Shown here: piece after piece, positions 27,474-36,650 of the stretch
Layout: each line of letters begins with the position of its first letter
Numbering within the stretch: the first letter of the stretch is position 1
DNA from: Janthinobacterium sp. 64
GTDB lineage: Bacteria; Pseudomonadota; Gammaproteobacteria; Burkholderiales; Burkholderiaceae_D
Direction of reading: 5' to 3'
Length of the DNA stretch: 64,000 nucleotides
Assembly: GCF_002813325.1 (NCBI RefSeq)
Contig: NZ_PHUG01000001.1
Location: 3,782,001 to 3,846,000, forward strand
Made by a program: the position numbers and the translations under genes
The notes under the pieces: model-generated
The model's database searches: none
The model's input: the letters and a program-made list of their open reading frames with translations, nothing else
What the model was told of the DNA's origin: nothing

Positions 27474-27929
27474 TCACTTAATTGGCAATTTGGTGGTGTT
27501 TTTGACCTCTTCCATGACGGCATAAGTGTGGGTTTCCCGCACACCTTTCTGCAACAAGGTCTTGCCCAGGAATTCGCGGTAGGCGGCCATGTCCTTGACG
27601 CGCGCCTTGACCAGGTAATCGAAACCGCCAGCGACCATATGACATTCCAATACCTCTGGAATGATTTGTACGCTATGCTTGAAGGCGTCGAACACTTCCG
27701 GTGTCGTGCGATCGAGCACCACTTCGATGAACACCAGCAGCGAGACGTCGAGCAGCTGCGGGTTCAACTGGGCCGTATAGCCCATGATGTAGCCCGATTC
27801 GTGCAATTTGCGCACGCGCTCCAGGCAGGCGGCCGGCGACAGGTTGACGCGCGCGGCCAGCTCCACATTGCTGATGCGTCCATCGCTCTGCAATTCCATC
27901 AAGATTTTCTTACTGATCTTGTCCAGCAT
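27474..27929 (-). CDS. Lrp/AsnC-family regulator, likely of putA
   Basis: A 151-residue Lrp-type regulator with an N-terminal HTH (LDKISKKILMELQSDGRISNVELAARVNLSPAACLERVRKL) and a RAM domain (about 65-145, VAGGFDYLVKARVKD). The ATG at 27929 follows GGGGGTG at good spacing. It is divergent from putA. Since that PutA lacks a DNA-binding domain, this protein is the likely proline-responsive activator, as Lrp-type regulators are beside putA in other proteobacteria; this role is inferred from context. Confidence 0.85.
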   Translation of the reverse strand: MLDKISKKILMELQSDGRISNVELAARVNLSPAACLERVRKLHESGYIMGYTAQLNPQLLDVSLLVFIEVVLDRTTPEVFDAFKHSVQIIPEVLECHMVAGGFDYLVKARVKDMAAYREFLGKTLLQKGVRETHTYAVMEEVKNTTKLPIK

Positions 27930-27940
27930 TCCTATCACCC

Positions 27941-27959
27941 CCAAATTAATATTATTTGG
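27941..27959. promoter_or_regulatory. AT-rich dyad between the Lrp gene and putA
   Basis: CCAAAT (27941-27946) and ATTTGG (27954-27959) flank an AT core, 12 bases upstream of the regulator's start codon and within its leader. It resembles an Lrp-type operator and could serve autorepression and putA activation. The other 170 bases of this gap are AT-rich without an obvious -35/-10 pair. Confidence 0.45.
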
Positions 27960-28136
27960 TTAAATTGTCGCATCAAAAACTATCTATTGCTAGCCCCCTG
28001 TATTACCAGAATTAATCCATAAGAATCCCCTTTACAATCGAATCATCTTAACGTCCGACTTTCTGTATTTTTTTGCACCAAAAAAGAGCAAGAATTACGT
28101 CAGTTTTCGTCCCCCTTTTCCTTGTAAAGAGCACTT

Positions 28137-31100
28137 ATGCACCCTGCAGGCCCCTCGGCTTTTACCCCGCTTCCTTTTGCTGCGTTCCAGGCAGAAATCC
28201 TGCCCGAAGCGACACCACAACGCGCCGCCATCACCACCGCCTATAGGCGCGATGAGGTTTCCGCCGTGCAGTGGCTGTTGCAACAAGTGCGCCCCAGCAG
28301 TACCGAAACGACGGCCGAAGGACAAGCGCTGGCGCACCGCCTGGTCTCGAACGTGCGCCACAAACGCACACGCGCCTCCGGCGTCGATGCACTGATGCAC
28401 GAGTTCTCGCTGTCGTCGGAAGAGGGGGTTGCATTGATGTGTCTGGCTGAAGCGCTGTTGCGTATACCCGACAGTCAGACGGCCGATCGCCTGATCGCCG
28501 ACAAAATCAGCAAGGGCGACTGGAAGAAACACCTGGGCGAATCGCCGTCGCTGTTCGTCAACGCGGCCACCTGGGGTTTGCTGATTACGGGCAAACTGGT
28601 CAGTACCAGCAGCGAATCGGGCCTCGGTTCGGCCATGACCAAGCTCATCGCCAAAGGCGGCGAACCGCTGATCCGCAAAGGCGTCGACCTGGCCATGCGC
28701 ATGCTGGGTAACCAGTTTGTAACAGGCCAAACCATCGAGGAAGCGTTGAAAAACAGCCGCGAGAATGAAACGCGCGGCTACCGTTACTCGTACGACATGC
28801 TGGGCGAAGCGGCCCTGACGCAAGCCGACGCGGCCAACTACTATGCTTCGTACGAAACGGCGATCCACGCCATCGGCAAAGCCTCGAACGGGCGCGGCAT
28901 CCGTAACGGCCCCGGCATTTCGGTGAAACTGTCGGCCCTGCACGCGCGCTACAGCCGCGCCCAGCGCGCCCGCGTCATGGAAGAATTGCTGCCGAAGGTC
29001 AAAGCGTTGCTGTTGCTGGCCAAACAGTACAACATCGGCTTCAACATCGACGCGGAAGAAACGGACCGCCTGGAACTGTCACTCGACCTGATGGAAGCAC
29101 TGGCCTTCGATGCGGACCTGGCCGGCTTCGACGGCATCGGCTACGTGGTGCAGGCGTATCAAAAACGCTGCCCGTACGCCATCGATTTCCTGGTCGACCT
29201 GGCGCACCGCAGTGGCCGCAAGTTCATGGTGCGCCTGGTCAAGGGCGCGTATTGGGATGCGGAAGTCAAACGCGCGCAAGTCGATGGCCAGGAAGGCTAT
29301 CCCGTCTACACGCGCAAGGTCTACACGGACGTTTCTTACCTCGTGTGTGCGCAAAAACTGCTGGCCGCCAGCAGCCTGATCTATCCACAATTTGCCACGC
29401 ACAACGCGCAAACCCTGGCGACGATTTACACCTGGGCGCAACGCGACGGCATCACCGACTACGAATTCCAGTGCCTGCACGGCATGGGCGAAACCTTGTA
29501 CGACCAGGTCGTCGGCCCCGACAATCTCGACAAGCCGTGCCGCATCTACGCCCCTGTCGGCTCGCATGAAACCCTGCTGGCCTACCTGGTGCGCCGCCTG
29601 CTGGAAAACGGCGCCAACTCGTCGTTCGTCAACCAGATCGTCGACGAAAGCGTGGCCATCGATAGCCTGATCCGCGATCCCCTGGAACAGGCACGCCTGC
29701 AGGGCGGCTTGCCGCACCCGTCGATTCCGCTGCCGCTGGACATGTTTGGCAGCGAACGCAGGAACTCGGCCGGCCTGGACCTGTCGAATGAAGACACCTT
29801 GCGCACGCTGGCCACGGGCCTGGCGCAGCAGCAGACATGGCAGGCAGCGCCGCTGATCGATGGCGCCGTCAGCCTGAATGGCCCCACGCACATGCTGCAC
29901 AATCCGGCCCAGCACGACGATGTCGTGGGCAAGGTCATGGAAGCCGGCCCGGCCGACGTGGAAACGGCCCTGGCCAGCGCCAGCGCTTACGCCATGGATT
30001 GGCAAACGACGGAACCATCGATCCGCGCGCAAGCGTTGCAGCGCGCGGCCGACCTGTTCGAGGAACACCATATCGAGCTGATGGCCCTGGCCGTGCGCGA
30101 GGCGGGCAAGTCCTTGCCGAACGCGATCGCGGAAATCCGCGAAGCCGTCGACTTCCTGCGTTACTACGCGGCGCAGGTGGAACACGCGCCGGCGACCCTG
30201 GCGCTCGGTCCCGTCACCTGCATCAGCCCGTGGAACTTCCCATTGGCCATCTTTACGGGCCAGCTGGCCGCCGCCCTGGCGGCAGGTAATGTGGTGCTGG
30301 CCAAGCCGGCCGAGCAAACGCCGCTGATCGCCCACCGCGCCGTGCAATTGCTGCATGCGGCGGGCGTGCCGCGCGGCGCGCTGCAATTCTTGCCCGGCAG
30401 CGGCGAAGTCGTTGGCGCCGGCCTGTGCAATGACACGCGCGTCAAAGGCGTGATTTTCACGGGCTCGACGGAAGTGGCGCAATTGATCAACCGTAACCTG
30501 GCCGCGCGCGCCGTGGCCGAAGGCATCGACATTCCCCTGATCGCGGAAACGGGCGGCCAGAATGCCCTGATCGTCGATTCGTCCGCCTTGCCGGAACAAG
30601 TGGTGCAGGACGTGATGTCGTCCGCCTTTGACAGCGCCGGCCAGCGCTGCTCGGCCTTGCGCGTGCTGTTCCTGCAAACGGAAATCGCCGACAAGACCAT
30701 CCATATGTTAAAAGGCGCCATGCAGGAATTGCGCGTCGGTAATCCTGACCGCCTGGCCACCGATATCGGTCCCGTCATCGATGCGGAAGCGCAAAGTAAC
30801 TTGCTGGCGCACATCAACAAGATGAAAACCATGGCCATCGACCATTATTCGCTCGATTTGCCGACCGTCAAAGGTACGTTTGTCGCCCCGACCGTGCTGG
30901 AAATCAAGTCGCTGGCGCAATTGACGCAGGAAGTCTTCGGCCCCGTGCTGCACGTGATCCGCTACAAGCGCTCCGAACTGCCGCAACTGGTGCAATCGAT
31001 CAATGACAGCGGTTACGGCCTGACCCTGGGCATCCATACGCGCATCGATGAAACCATCGATTTCATCACCAGGCGCGCGCATGTGGGCAATATTTATGTC

Positions 31101-31790
31101 AACCGCAACATCGTCGGCGCCGTCGTCGGCGTGCAGCCGTTCGGCGGCGAAGGCAAATCGGGGACCGGCCCCAAAGCGGGCGGCCCCCTGTACCTGAAAC
31201 GCCTGCAGCGCAATGCGCCAGCCGGCGCGCAGCACCAGCGCCAGGCGCCGCCAGCGCTCGATGCGCTGACCGTGTGGGCGAAGATGCATGGCCACGACAA
31301 AGTGCAGCAACTGGCGCAGGAATACGCGCGCACCACCTTGCTGGGCAGCACCACCGTTTTGCCAGGCCCGACGGGCGAGCGCAATACCCTGAGCTTTGCG
31401 GCGCGCGGCACGATACTGTGCGCGGCAGCCACCTCCGGCACCTTGATGAACCAGCTGGCAGCCGTGCTGGCTACCGGTAACGAGGCCCTGGTGCTGGCGC
31501 AAGCGCCGGATCTGATCCCGGGCGACTTGCCGGCGGCGCTGAAGGACCGCATCCAGGTCGTCAGCAGCCTGGAGTCGGTCAAGCATGATTTCCAGATCGC
31601 CATGATCGAGCCCAGCCTCGATGCGCAACTCAAACCGGTGCTGGCGGCACGGGAAGGGGCCCTGGTGGGCACCATCGCCACCACGCAGGAGGGTGTCATC
31701 CCCCTGTGGCGCCTGGTCGCTGAGCGGGCGCTGTGCGTGAATACGACGGCAGCCGGTGGTAACGCGAGTTTGATGATGCTCAGCGTATAA
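28137..31790 (+). CDS. putA: Bifunctional proline dehydrogenase / pyrroline-5-carboxylate dehydrogenase
   Basis: A 1217-residue enzyme oxidising proline to glutamate at the inner membrane. The N-terminal helical part (about 30-170) precedes the FAD-binding PRODH barrel (about 190-470; SVKLSALHARY, FMVRLVKGAYWD). The P5C dehydrogenase domain (about 560-1020) has catalytic Glu in LIAETGGQNALIVDSS and Cys in SAGQRCSALRVLFL. A further ALDH-like C-terminal domain of about 190 residues follows, as in the longer type B enzymes. The ribbon-helix-helix repressor domain of enteric PutA is missing, so regulation must come from elsewhere, probably the divergent Lrp protein. Confidence 0.94.
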   Translation: MHPAGPSAFTPLPFAAFQAEILPEATPQRAAITTAYRRDEVSAVQWLLQQVRPSSTETTAEGQALAHRLVSNVRHKRTRASGVDALMHEFSLSSEEGVALMCLAEALLRIPDSQTADRLIADKISKGDWKKHLGESPSLFVNAATWGLLITGKLVSTSSESGLGSAMTKLIAKGGEPLIRKGVDLAMRMLGNQFVTGQTIEEALKNSRENETRGYRYSYDMLGEAALTQADAANYYASYETAIHAIGKASNGRGIRNGPGISVKLSALHARYSRAQRARVMEELLPKVKALLLLAKQYNIGFNIDAEETDRLELSLDLMEALAFDADLAGFDGIGYVVQAYQKRCPYAIDFLVDLAHRSGRKFMVRLVKGAYWDAEVKRAQVDGQEGYPVYTRKVYTDVSYLVCAQKLLAASSLIYPQFATHNAQTLATIYTWAQRDGITDYEFQCLHGMGETLYDQVVGPDNLDKPCRIYAPVGSHETLLAYLVRRLLENGANSSFVNQIVDESVAIDSLIRDPLEQARLQGGLPHPSIPLPLDMFGSERRNSAGLDLSNEDTLRTLATGLAQQQTWQAAPLIDGAVSLNGPTHMLHNPAQHDDVVGKVMEAGPADVETALASASAYAMDWQTTEPSIRAQALQRAADLFEEHHIELMALAVREAGKSLPNAIAEIREAVDFLRYYAAQVEHAPATLALGPVTCISPWNFPLAIFTGQLAAALAAGNVVLAKPAEQTPLIAHRAVQLLHAAGVPRGALQFLPGSGEVVGAGLCNDTRVKGVIFTGSTEVAQLINRNLAARAVAEGIDIPLIAETGGQNALIVDSSALPEQVVQDVMSSAFDSAGQRCSALRVLFLQTEIADKTIHMLKGAMQELRVGNPDRLATDIGPVIDAEAQSNLLAHINKMKTMAIDHYSLDLPTVKGTFVAPTVLEIKSLAQLTQEVFGPVLHVIRYKRSELPQLVQSINDSGYGLTLGIHTRIDETIDFITRRAHVGNIYVNRNIVGAVVGVQPFGGEGKSGTGPKAGGPLYLKRLQRNAPAGAQHQRQAPPALDALTVWAKMHGHDKVQQLAQEYARTTLLGSTTVLPGPTGERNTLSFAARGTILCAAATSGTLMNQLAAVLATGNEALVLAQAPDLIPGDLPAALKDRIQVVSSLESVKHDFQIAMIEPSLDAQLKPVLAAREGALVGTIATTQEGVIPLWRLVAERALCVNTTAAGGNASLMMLSV

Positions 31791-31812
31791 AATTTAAGCA
31801 GGCAGTCAACGC

Positions 31813-31847
31813 AAAAGGGCAGAACCAGTGGTTCTGCCCTTTTTTTA
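31813..31847 (+). terminator. Strong intrinsic terminator of putA
   Basis: AAAAGGGCAGAACC (31813-31826) pairs with GGTTCTGCCCTTTT (31830-31843), a 14-bp perfect stem with a 3-base loop and a T run. It sits between convergent putA and mtnN and can work in both directions. Confidence 0.9.
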
Positions 31848-31865
31848 TGCACGCGTGATGATAAA

Positions 31866-32642
31866 TCAGCCAGCCAGGCGCTGGCACAATTGCTGAATCA
31901 CCGTCACCGCATACGGCGAGGCGACGGTTTGCACGAAACGCATGAAGTCGACGGCCGCCTCTTCGTTGGCGTTGTCGGAAATGGTGCGCATGACCGTAAA
32001 CGGCACACCGAGTTCAAAACACACTTGCGCCACGGCCGCGCCTTCCATTTCGACGGCCAGCAAGTCGGGGATATCCACTTTGAGCTGGTTCACATGCGCG
32101 GCGCTGCTGATGAACTGGTCGCCGCTGGCGATCAGGCCGCGGTGCACTTGCGCGTGCTGCAAGCCAAATGCCACGATATCGGCCGCCTCGAGCACGCTGG
32201 AAACATCGTCACGCAGGAAATCTTCCGCGGCGCCAGCCAGTTGCGTGCTCAGTTCCAGGTCCGTGGCAAAGCGCTGCAAGCCCGTCAGCGGCACTTCGAA
32301 GCGGGGAAACAAAGGGCGCGCGTCCATATCGTGCTGCAGCAGCGCTTCGGCCACCACGATATCGCCGACTTTCACACGTTTATCCCCACTGCCGGCCACG
32401 CCGGTGAAGACGATGTGGGTAACTCCGTACTTTTCCACAAGGATAGAAGCTGTCATGGCAGCGGCAACCTTGCCCAGACGCGACAGGACGCACACAGCGT
32501 CGATATTCCACAAGGTCCCCAGGGTGTAGTCGCGCATGCCGTGTGAACGCCTCTGGGGGCCTTGCATGGCTTCTACCAGCCCCTGCTGTTCTTCGTGCAA
32601 GGCACTGATGATGCCTAAACGCATTTTTTTGTGTGAATTCAT
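31866..32642 (-). CDS. mtnN: 5'-methylthioadenosine/S-adenosylhomocysteine nucleosidase family protein
   Basis: A 258-residue nucleoside phosphorylase-like protein. MRLGIISALHEEQQGL starts the family fold; FTGVAGSGDKRVKVGDIVVA is the purine-nucleosidase loop, and LAVEMEGAAVAQVCFELGVP holds the catalytic glutamates and substrate contacts; ISDNANEEA carries the catalytic aspartate region. MTA/SAH nucleosidases recycle methionine-cycle by-products, which fits a window with methionine and polyamine genes. Start at 32642 or the ATG at 32624. It flanks the candidate origin; transcription leads away from it. Confidence 0.88.
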   Translation of the reverse strand: MNSHKKMRLGIISALHEEQQGLVEAMQGPQRRSHGMRDYTLGTLWNIDAVCVLSRLGKVAAAMTASILVEKYGVTHIVFTGVAGSGDKRVKVGDIVVAEALLQHDMDARPLFPRFEVPLTGLQRFATDLELSTQLAGAAEDFLRDDVSSVLEAADIVAFGLQHAQVHRGLIASGDQFISSAAHVNQLKVDIPDLLAVEMEGAAVAQVCFELGVPFTVMRTISDNANEEAAVDFMRFVQTVASPYAVTVIQQLCQRLAG

Positions 32643-32740
32643 GCTGTTTTTACAGGTTTTTTAGATTGCCAGACGGTTTACATGGTGAAAACAGCCGTTT
32701 CGGCGACTTTTCCACCGTTCGCGTTTGTCTCTGTGTTTTA

Positions 32741-32957
32741 AATAAAGATGTATACATAAAAATAGTAGTGATAGTAAACGGCCATTTTTTTGTGGATAAG
32801 TCGGTATACCGTATAAGAATCATCTACTTGGCGCACAAAAAAGTAGGCGCACAAGCATTGTATCTACGCAGGACTTGTTTTGGATAAAAATCAGGCTGTG
32901 GACAAAGATCGACTTTTCCCACATCTCATCCTGTGGATATGCAGGCACTTATCCACA
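32741..32957 (-). repeat. Origin module A: AT tract, DnaA-trio, DnaA boxes
   Basis: AT-rich 32741-32762; trinucleotide run TAG TAG TGA TAG TAA at 32763-32777; 13-base spacer; perfect box TGTGGATAA at 32791-32799; near boxes TTTGGATAA 32879 and TGTGGACAA 32897; TGTGGATAT 32932-32940 and perfect TTATCCACA 32949-32957, separated by 8 bases. Read on the minus strand the order is box, GC spacer, trio, AT-rich DNA. Confidence 0.68.
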
Positions 32958-33229
32958 GCAGCAAGCCAAAATCACGGGTTTTCTTGCTGTAGTGGCATGT
33001 TTGACGTGCTTCGTATGCTCAGATCGCTGTTTGGCCATCAAGTTTGGCAATTAAGTTTTGCAATTAAGCTTGAGTGACCACGGGCGCTGTTCTTTCGCGA
33101 ACGTTGGCATCGAGGTGATTCCTGCAAGACGGTTTGGCAGTGGGTCGCGATGTCGCCGTTGGCTTTTTTTTTGGATGTTTTTTGCATGCTTTTTGAAAAT
33201 ATCCCCGGACTTCCGTTTTTTTTATCGGT

Positions 33230-33447
33230 TTACAATAGATCTATATATAAAAATAGTAGTAATAGTAAACGCGGATTTTTCTGTGGATAAGTCGCTTTTT
33301 TTCAACAGGATCAATCGTTTACGCGCAAAATAAAGCGTGCATAATCGCTGTATCACGCGAGGAGCAAAATTGTATAAAATGCGGGCTTGCGCATAACTTC
33401 GTGCTTACTCACAAGTCATCCTGTGGATATCAAGTGACTTATCCACA
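33230..33447 (-). repeat. Origin module B: AT tract, DnaA-trio, DnaA boxes
   Basis: AT-rich tract 33230-33253; the cleanest trio run TAG TAG TAA TAG TAA at 33254-33268; 13-base spacer; perfect box TGTGGATAA 33282-33290; TGTGGATAT 33422-33430 and perfect TTATCCACA 33439-33447 across 8 bases. Spacing equals module A almost to the base. Confidence 0.7.
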
Positions 33448-33708
33448 ATCGTTCTAAATTTCCCTTCTTTTCGACATCGAATCGCTGGCTGGCACTGTGC
33501 CCCGTCAGGTCTGTTGACGTTTCCATTTTGCACAACGGTTTGGCAGTGCTGTGTGCGTGATGCCGGCCGTGCCGGTTTTCGTCGCTCAGTTGTTGGCGCG
33601 ATTTTTTTTTTATCAGCCAAGGCAGCTCGTCGGCTTTTTTTTGAAGGCAGGCATGTGAACCTTCCCGAAGGCGAAGGGCAGGCAAAGCGTGCGTTGTCGG
33701 GTTTACCT

Positions 33709-33925
33709 TAACAAGTCCGTATACAAGAATAGTAATAGTAGTTAACGGCGGCATCTTCTGTGGATAAGTCCCGATTTATCCTTGTAAACAATCGCTTGGC
33801 GTGCGGATAAGCGCTGAGTAAGGGGTGTATCTGCCCGGGACGGTTTCTGGACAAAAAAACGCCGCCGAAAAAATTTTTCGTTTACACACATATCGTCCCT
33901 GTGGATATCCATACGGTTATCCACA
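33709..33925 (-). repeat. Origin module C: trio and DnaA boxes
   Basis: A less AT-rich lead-in, trio run TAG TAA TAG TAG TTA at 33730-33744, 14-base spacer, perfect box TGTGGATAA 33759-33767, then TGTGGATAT 33900-33908 and perfect TTATCCACA 33917-33925 across 8 bases. The most diverged of the three copies. Confidence 0.65.
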
Positions 33926-34120
33926 GCTTGCAGCCCCTGTTTTGCCCGGTTTTTGAGCGTGTCGCGAGGCTTGCCACGAATAATGTCGCCCTGGCCCGGC
34001 ACTGGTGGTAATCTCAAGGCGGCTCAGCAGCCATGCATGAAGAAAGACAGACTCTGGTAGCGGAACGCGGCGGGGAGACACGCCGCGCGACAGCTTGATG
34101 GCATACCGAAAGGAGCTTCA

Positions 34121-35746
34121 TTGGAATCGGCAGGCGAATACGACTACATCATCGTGGGCGGCGGCACGGCAGGTTGCGTGCTGGCCAACCGGCTCACACG
34201 CGACAAGGATGCCAACGTTTTACTCGTGGAAGCGGGCGGCAAGGACGATTACGTGTGGATACACATCCCCGTCGGCTATCTGCATTGCATCGGCAATCCC
34301 CGCACGGACTGGCTGTATTCCACGCAGGCGGACGCGGGCCTGGGCGGGCGCAGCCTGATGTATCCGCGCGGCAAAGTCCTGGGCGGCAGCTCTTCCATCA
34401 ATGGCATGATCTACATGCGCGGTCAGGCTGGCGATTACGACCACTGGGCCGACCTGACGGACGACGCCTCCTGGCGCTGGGACAAAGTCTTGCCGCTCTT
34501 TAAACAAAGCGAAGATTACTACGGCGGCGCCTCGGAAAACCATGGGGTCGGTGGCGAGTGGAGAGTGGAAAAACAGCGGTTGTCGTGGGATATTTTGAAT
34601 GCGTTCCGCGATGCAGCGCAGCAGGTCGGCATTCCGAAAACCAGCGATTTCAACGGTGGCGACAACAGCGGCAGCGCGTATTTCGACGTCAACCAACGGC
34701 GCGGCATCCGCTGGAATACCTCGAAAGCGTTTTTGAAACCGGCGTCGCGGCGCCCGAACCTGACCATCATGACGGGCTGCCACGTGGAACGTCTGCTCCT
34801 GGAGACGACAGAATCGGGGCCCCGTTGCACGGGCATCGTGTTGACGGGCGGCGGTACGCAGTGGCAGGCGACGGCCCGTCGGGAAACCCTGCTGACGGCG
34901 GGCGCCATCGGTTCGCCCCAATTGCTGCAACTGTCCGGCATCGGCCCGGCCGCCTTGCTGCAAGAACACGGCATCACGCCCGTGCTGGACTTGCCTGGCG
35001 TGGGCGGCAATTTGCAGGACCACTTGCAGTTGCGCATGGTATACAAGGTGCAGGGCGTGAAAACCCTGAACATCATGGCGGGCAATATGCTGGGCAAGAT
35101 GCAGATCGGCTTGCAATATGCGCTATTTCAGAGCGGGCCCATGTCGATGGCGCCGTCGCAGCTGGGTGCGTTCGCCAAGTCCGATCCGCAGCAAGCCACG
35201 CCGAACCTGCAATACCACGTGCAGCCGCTGTCGCTCGACAAATTCGGCGAACCCTTGCACGCGTTTCCCGCGTTTACGGCCAGTGTCTGCAATCTGCGTC
35301 CCACCTCGCGTGGCCACGTGCAGATCGCCTCGGCCGACAGCTACGCGGCGCCGAAGATCGTGCCCAATTACCTGAGTACCGAGCAGGACCGCAAGGTCGC
35401 GGCCGACGCCTTGCGCCTGACGCGCGCCATCGCCGCCGCGCCGGCCCTGAAAAAATTTGCGCCGCAGGAATACAAGCCTGGCGTGCAATTCCAGAGCGAG
35501 GAAGAGCTGGCGCAGGCGGCCAGCCAGATCGGCACCACGATCTTTCACCCCGTGGGCACGTGCCGCATGGGCGTGGCAGGCGATGCGTCGAGCGTGGTCG
35601 ACAGCCAGTTGCGCGTGATCGGCGTGGCTGGTTTGCGCGTCGTCGATGCCTCGATCATGCCGTACATTACTTCTGGTAATACGAACTCGCCCACCGTAAT
35701 GATCGCGGAAAAAGCGGCGCAAATGATACACGCGGCCTGGAAATAG
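34121..35746 (+). CDS. GMC-family FAD-dependent oxidoreductase
   Basis: A 541-residue glucose-methanol-choline oxidoreductase. The N-terminal YDYIIVGGGTAGCVLANRL binds FAD ADP, GGSSSINGMIYMRGQAGDYDHWA is the GMC signature 1 area and TAGAIGSPQLLQLSGIGP is signature 2. The active-site His lies in TIFHPVGTCRMG, with Asn in ITSGNTNSPTVMIAEKAA near the end. The start is TTG at 34121 behind AAAGGAG, a strong ribosome binding site. The substrate is probably an alcohol (choline dehydrogenase-like); the family is too broad to say more. It is a single gene next to the candidate origin. Confidence 0.9.
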   Translation: MESAGEYDYIIVGGGTAGCVLANRLTRDKDANVLLVEAGGKDDYVWIHIPVGYLHCIGNPRTDWLYSTQADAGLGGRSLMYPRGKVLGGSSSINGMIYMRGQAGDYDHWADLTDDASWRWDKVLPLFKQSEDYYGGASENHGVGGEWRVEKQRLSWDILNAFRDAAQQVGIPKTSDFNGGDNSGSAYFDVNQRRGIRWNTSKAFLKPASRRPNLTIMTGCHVERLLLETTESGPRCTGIVLTGGGTQWQATARRETLLTAGAIGSPQLLQLSGIGPAALLQEHGITPVLDLPGVGGNLQDHLQLRMVYKVQGVKTLNIMAGNMLGKMQIGLQYALFQSGPMSMAPSQLGAFAKSDPQQATPNLQYHVQPLSLDKFGEPLHAFPAFTASVCNLRPTSRGHVQIASADSYAAPKIVPNYLSTEQDRKVAADALRLTRAIAAAPALKKFAPQEYKPGVQFQSEEELAQAASQIGTTIFHPVGTCRMGVAGDASSVVDSQLRVIGVAGLRVVDASIMPYITSGNTNSPTVMIAEKAAQMIHAAWK

Positions 35747-35879
35747 CCGGGCAAGCATGCGAGTTTGCGCCATTCGAGCTGATGAAAAATCCCCGTAGTT
35801 ATACTGTATTGTGCGTTAAATTTAAGTTGTGTATTATAAAAATGACTAAGTAGTACAAAAAGTACAACTAGGAGACACG

Positions 35880-36650
35880 ATGTCAAACGTAATCTTGGAA
35901 ACAAGAAATTTGACCAAGGAATTCAAGGGTTTCACCGCCGTGAGCGAGGTGAACCTGAAGGTAGAGCGGGGCCATATCCACGCCTTGATCGGTCCTAACG
36001 GCGCCGGCAAGACCACGTGTTTCAACTTGCTCACCAAATTCCTGGTCCCCACCGGTGGACAGATCCTGTTCAATGGGAAAGATATTACGGCAGCCAAACC
36101 GGCGCAGATCGCCCGCATGGGCGTGATCCGTTCCTTCCAGATTTCCGCCGTCTTCCCGCATCTATCCGTGCTGCAAAATGTACGCATCGGCTTGCAGCGC
36201 CAGCTCGGTACCTCGTTTCACTTCTGGCAAAGCGAGCGTGCCTTGAACCAGCTCAATGACCGCGCCATGGCCTTGCTGGCCGAAGTCGACCTGACGGAGT
36301 TTGCCGACACCATCACGGTCGATATGCCGTACGGACGCAAGCGGGCGCTGGAAATTGCCACCACCCTGGCGATGGAACCGGAAATGATGCTGCTCGACGA
36401 GCCGACCCAGGGCATGGGTCACGAAGACGTGCATCGCGTCACCGAACTGATCAAGAAAGTCTCGGTCGGCCGCACCATTTTGATGGTGGAACACAATATG
36501 AGCGTGGTTTCCGGCATCTGCGACAAGATTTCCGTCCTGCAGCGCGGCGCCATGCTGGCCGAAGGCAGTTACGCGGAAGTGTCGCGCAATCCGCAAGTGA
36601 TGGAAGCGTACATGGGCACCACCCACGCCGAACTGGAAGGGGCACATTGA
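35880..36650 (+). CDS. Branched-chain-type ABC transporter ATP-binding protein (LivG-like)
   Basis: A 256-residue ATPase of the HAAT family. Walker A is GPNGAGKTT (about 40-48), Walker B MLLDEPTQGMGHED, and the LivG-specific RSFQISAVFPHLSVLQNV segment is present. The usual LSGGQ signature is replaced by MPYGRKRALEIATTLA, as is common in this subfamily. It is the first of five genes for an importer of amino acids or related compounds. The leader contains a short imperfect dyad GTAGTAC/GTACAAC before the AGGAGA ribosome binding site. Confidence 0.9.
   Translation: MSNVILETRNLTKEFKGFTAVSEVNLKVERGHIHALIGPNGAGKTTCFNLLTKFLVPTGGQILFNGKDITAAKPAQIARMGVIRSFQISAVFPHLSVLQNVRIGLQRQLGTSFHFWQSERALNQLNDRAMALLAEVDLTEFADTITVDMPYGRKRALEIATTLAMEPEMMLLDEPTQGMGHEDVHRVTELIKKVSVGRTILMVEHNMSVVSGICDKISVLQRGAMLAEGSYAEVSRNPQVMEAYMGTTHAELEGAH

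Larger units (their letters stand above)
32643..34120. other. Candidate replication origin (three repeated unwinding modules)
   Basis: A 1478-base region with no credible gene, AT-richer than its surroundings. Three diverged copies of one module occur, with first DnaA boxes at 32791, 33282 and 33759 (periods 491 and 477). Each has an AT-rich tract, a TAG/TAA trinucleotide run, a 13-14 base GC-containing spacer and a perfect DnaA box TGTGGATAA; then, 140-141 bases on, TGTGGATAT facing TTATCCACA across 8 bases. DnaA box + spacer + DnaA-trio + AT-rich DNA is the known bacterial unwinding layout. parS sites and parAB lie 6-15 kb away. No dnaA is in the window; the origin role is inferred. Confidence 0.65.

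Noticed and set aside
32633..33711. Short open frames inside the candidate origin
   Set aside because: They lack ribosome sites and contain translated AT tracts and DnaA boxes; the region is better explained as non-coding repeats.
34771..34791. CACGTGGAAC resembling parS in the GMC gene
   Set aside because: Only 12 of 16 positions match the palindrome; too weak to list.
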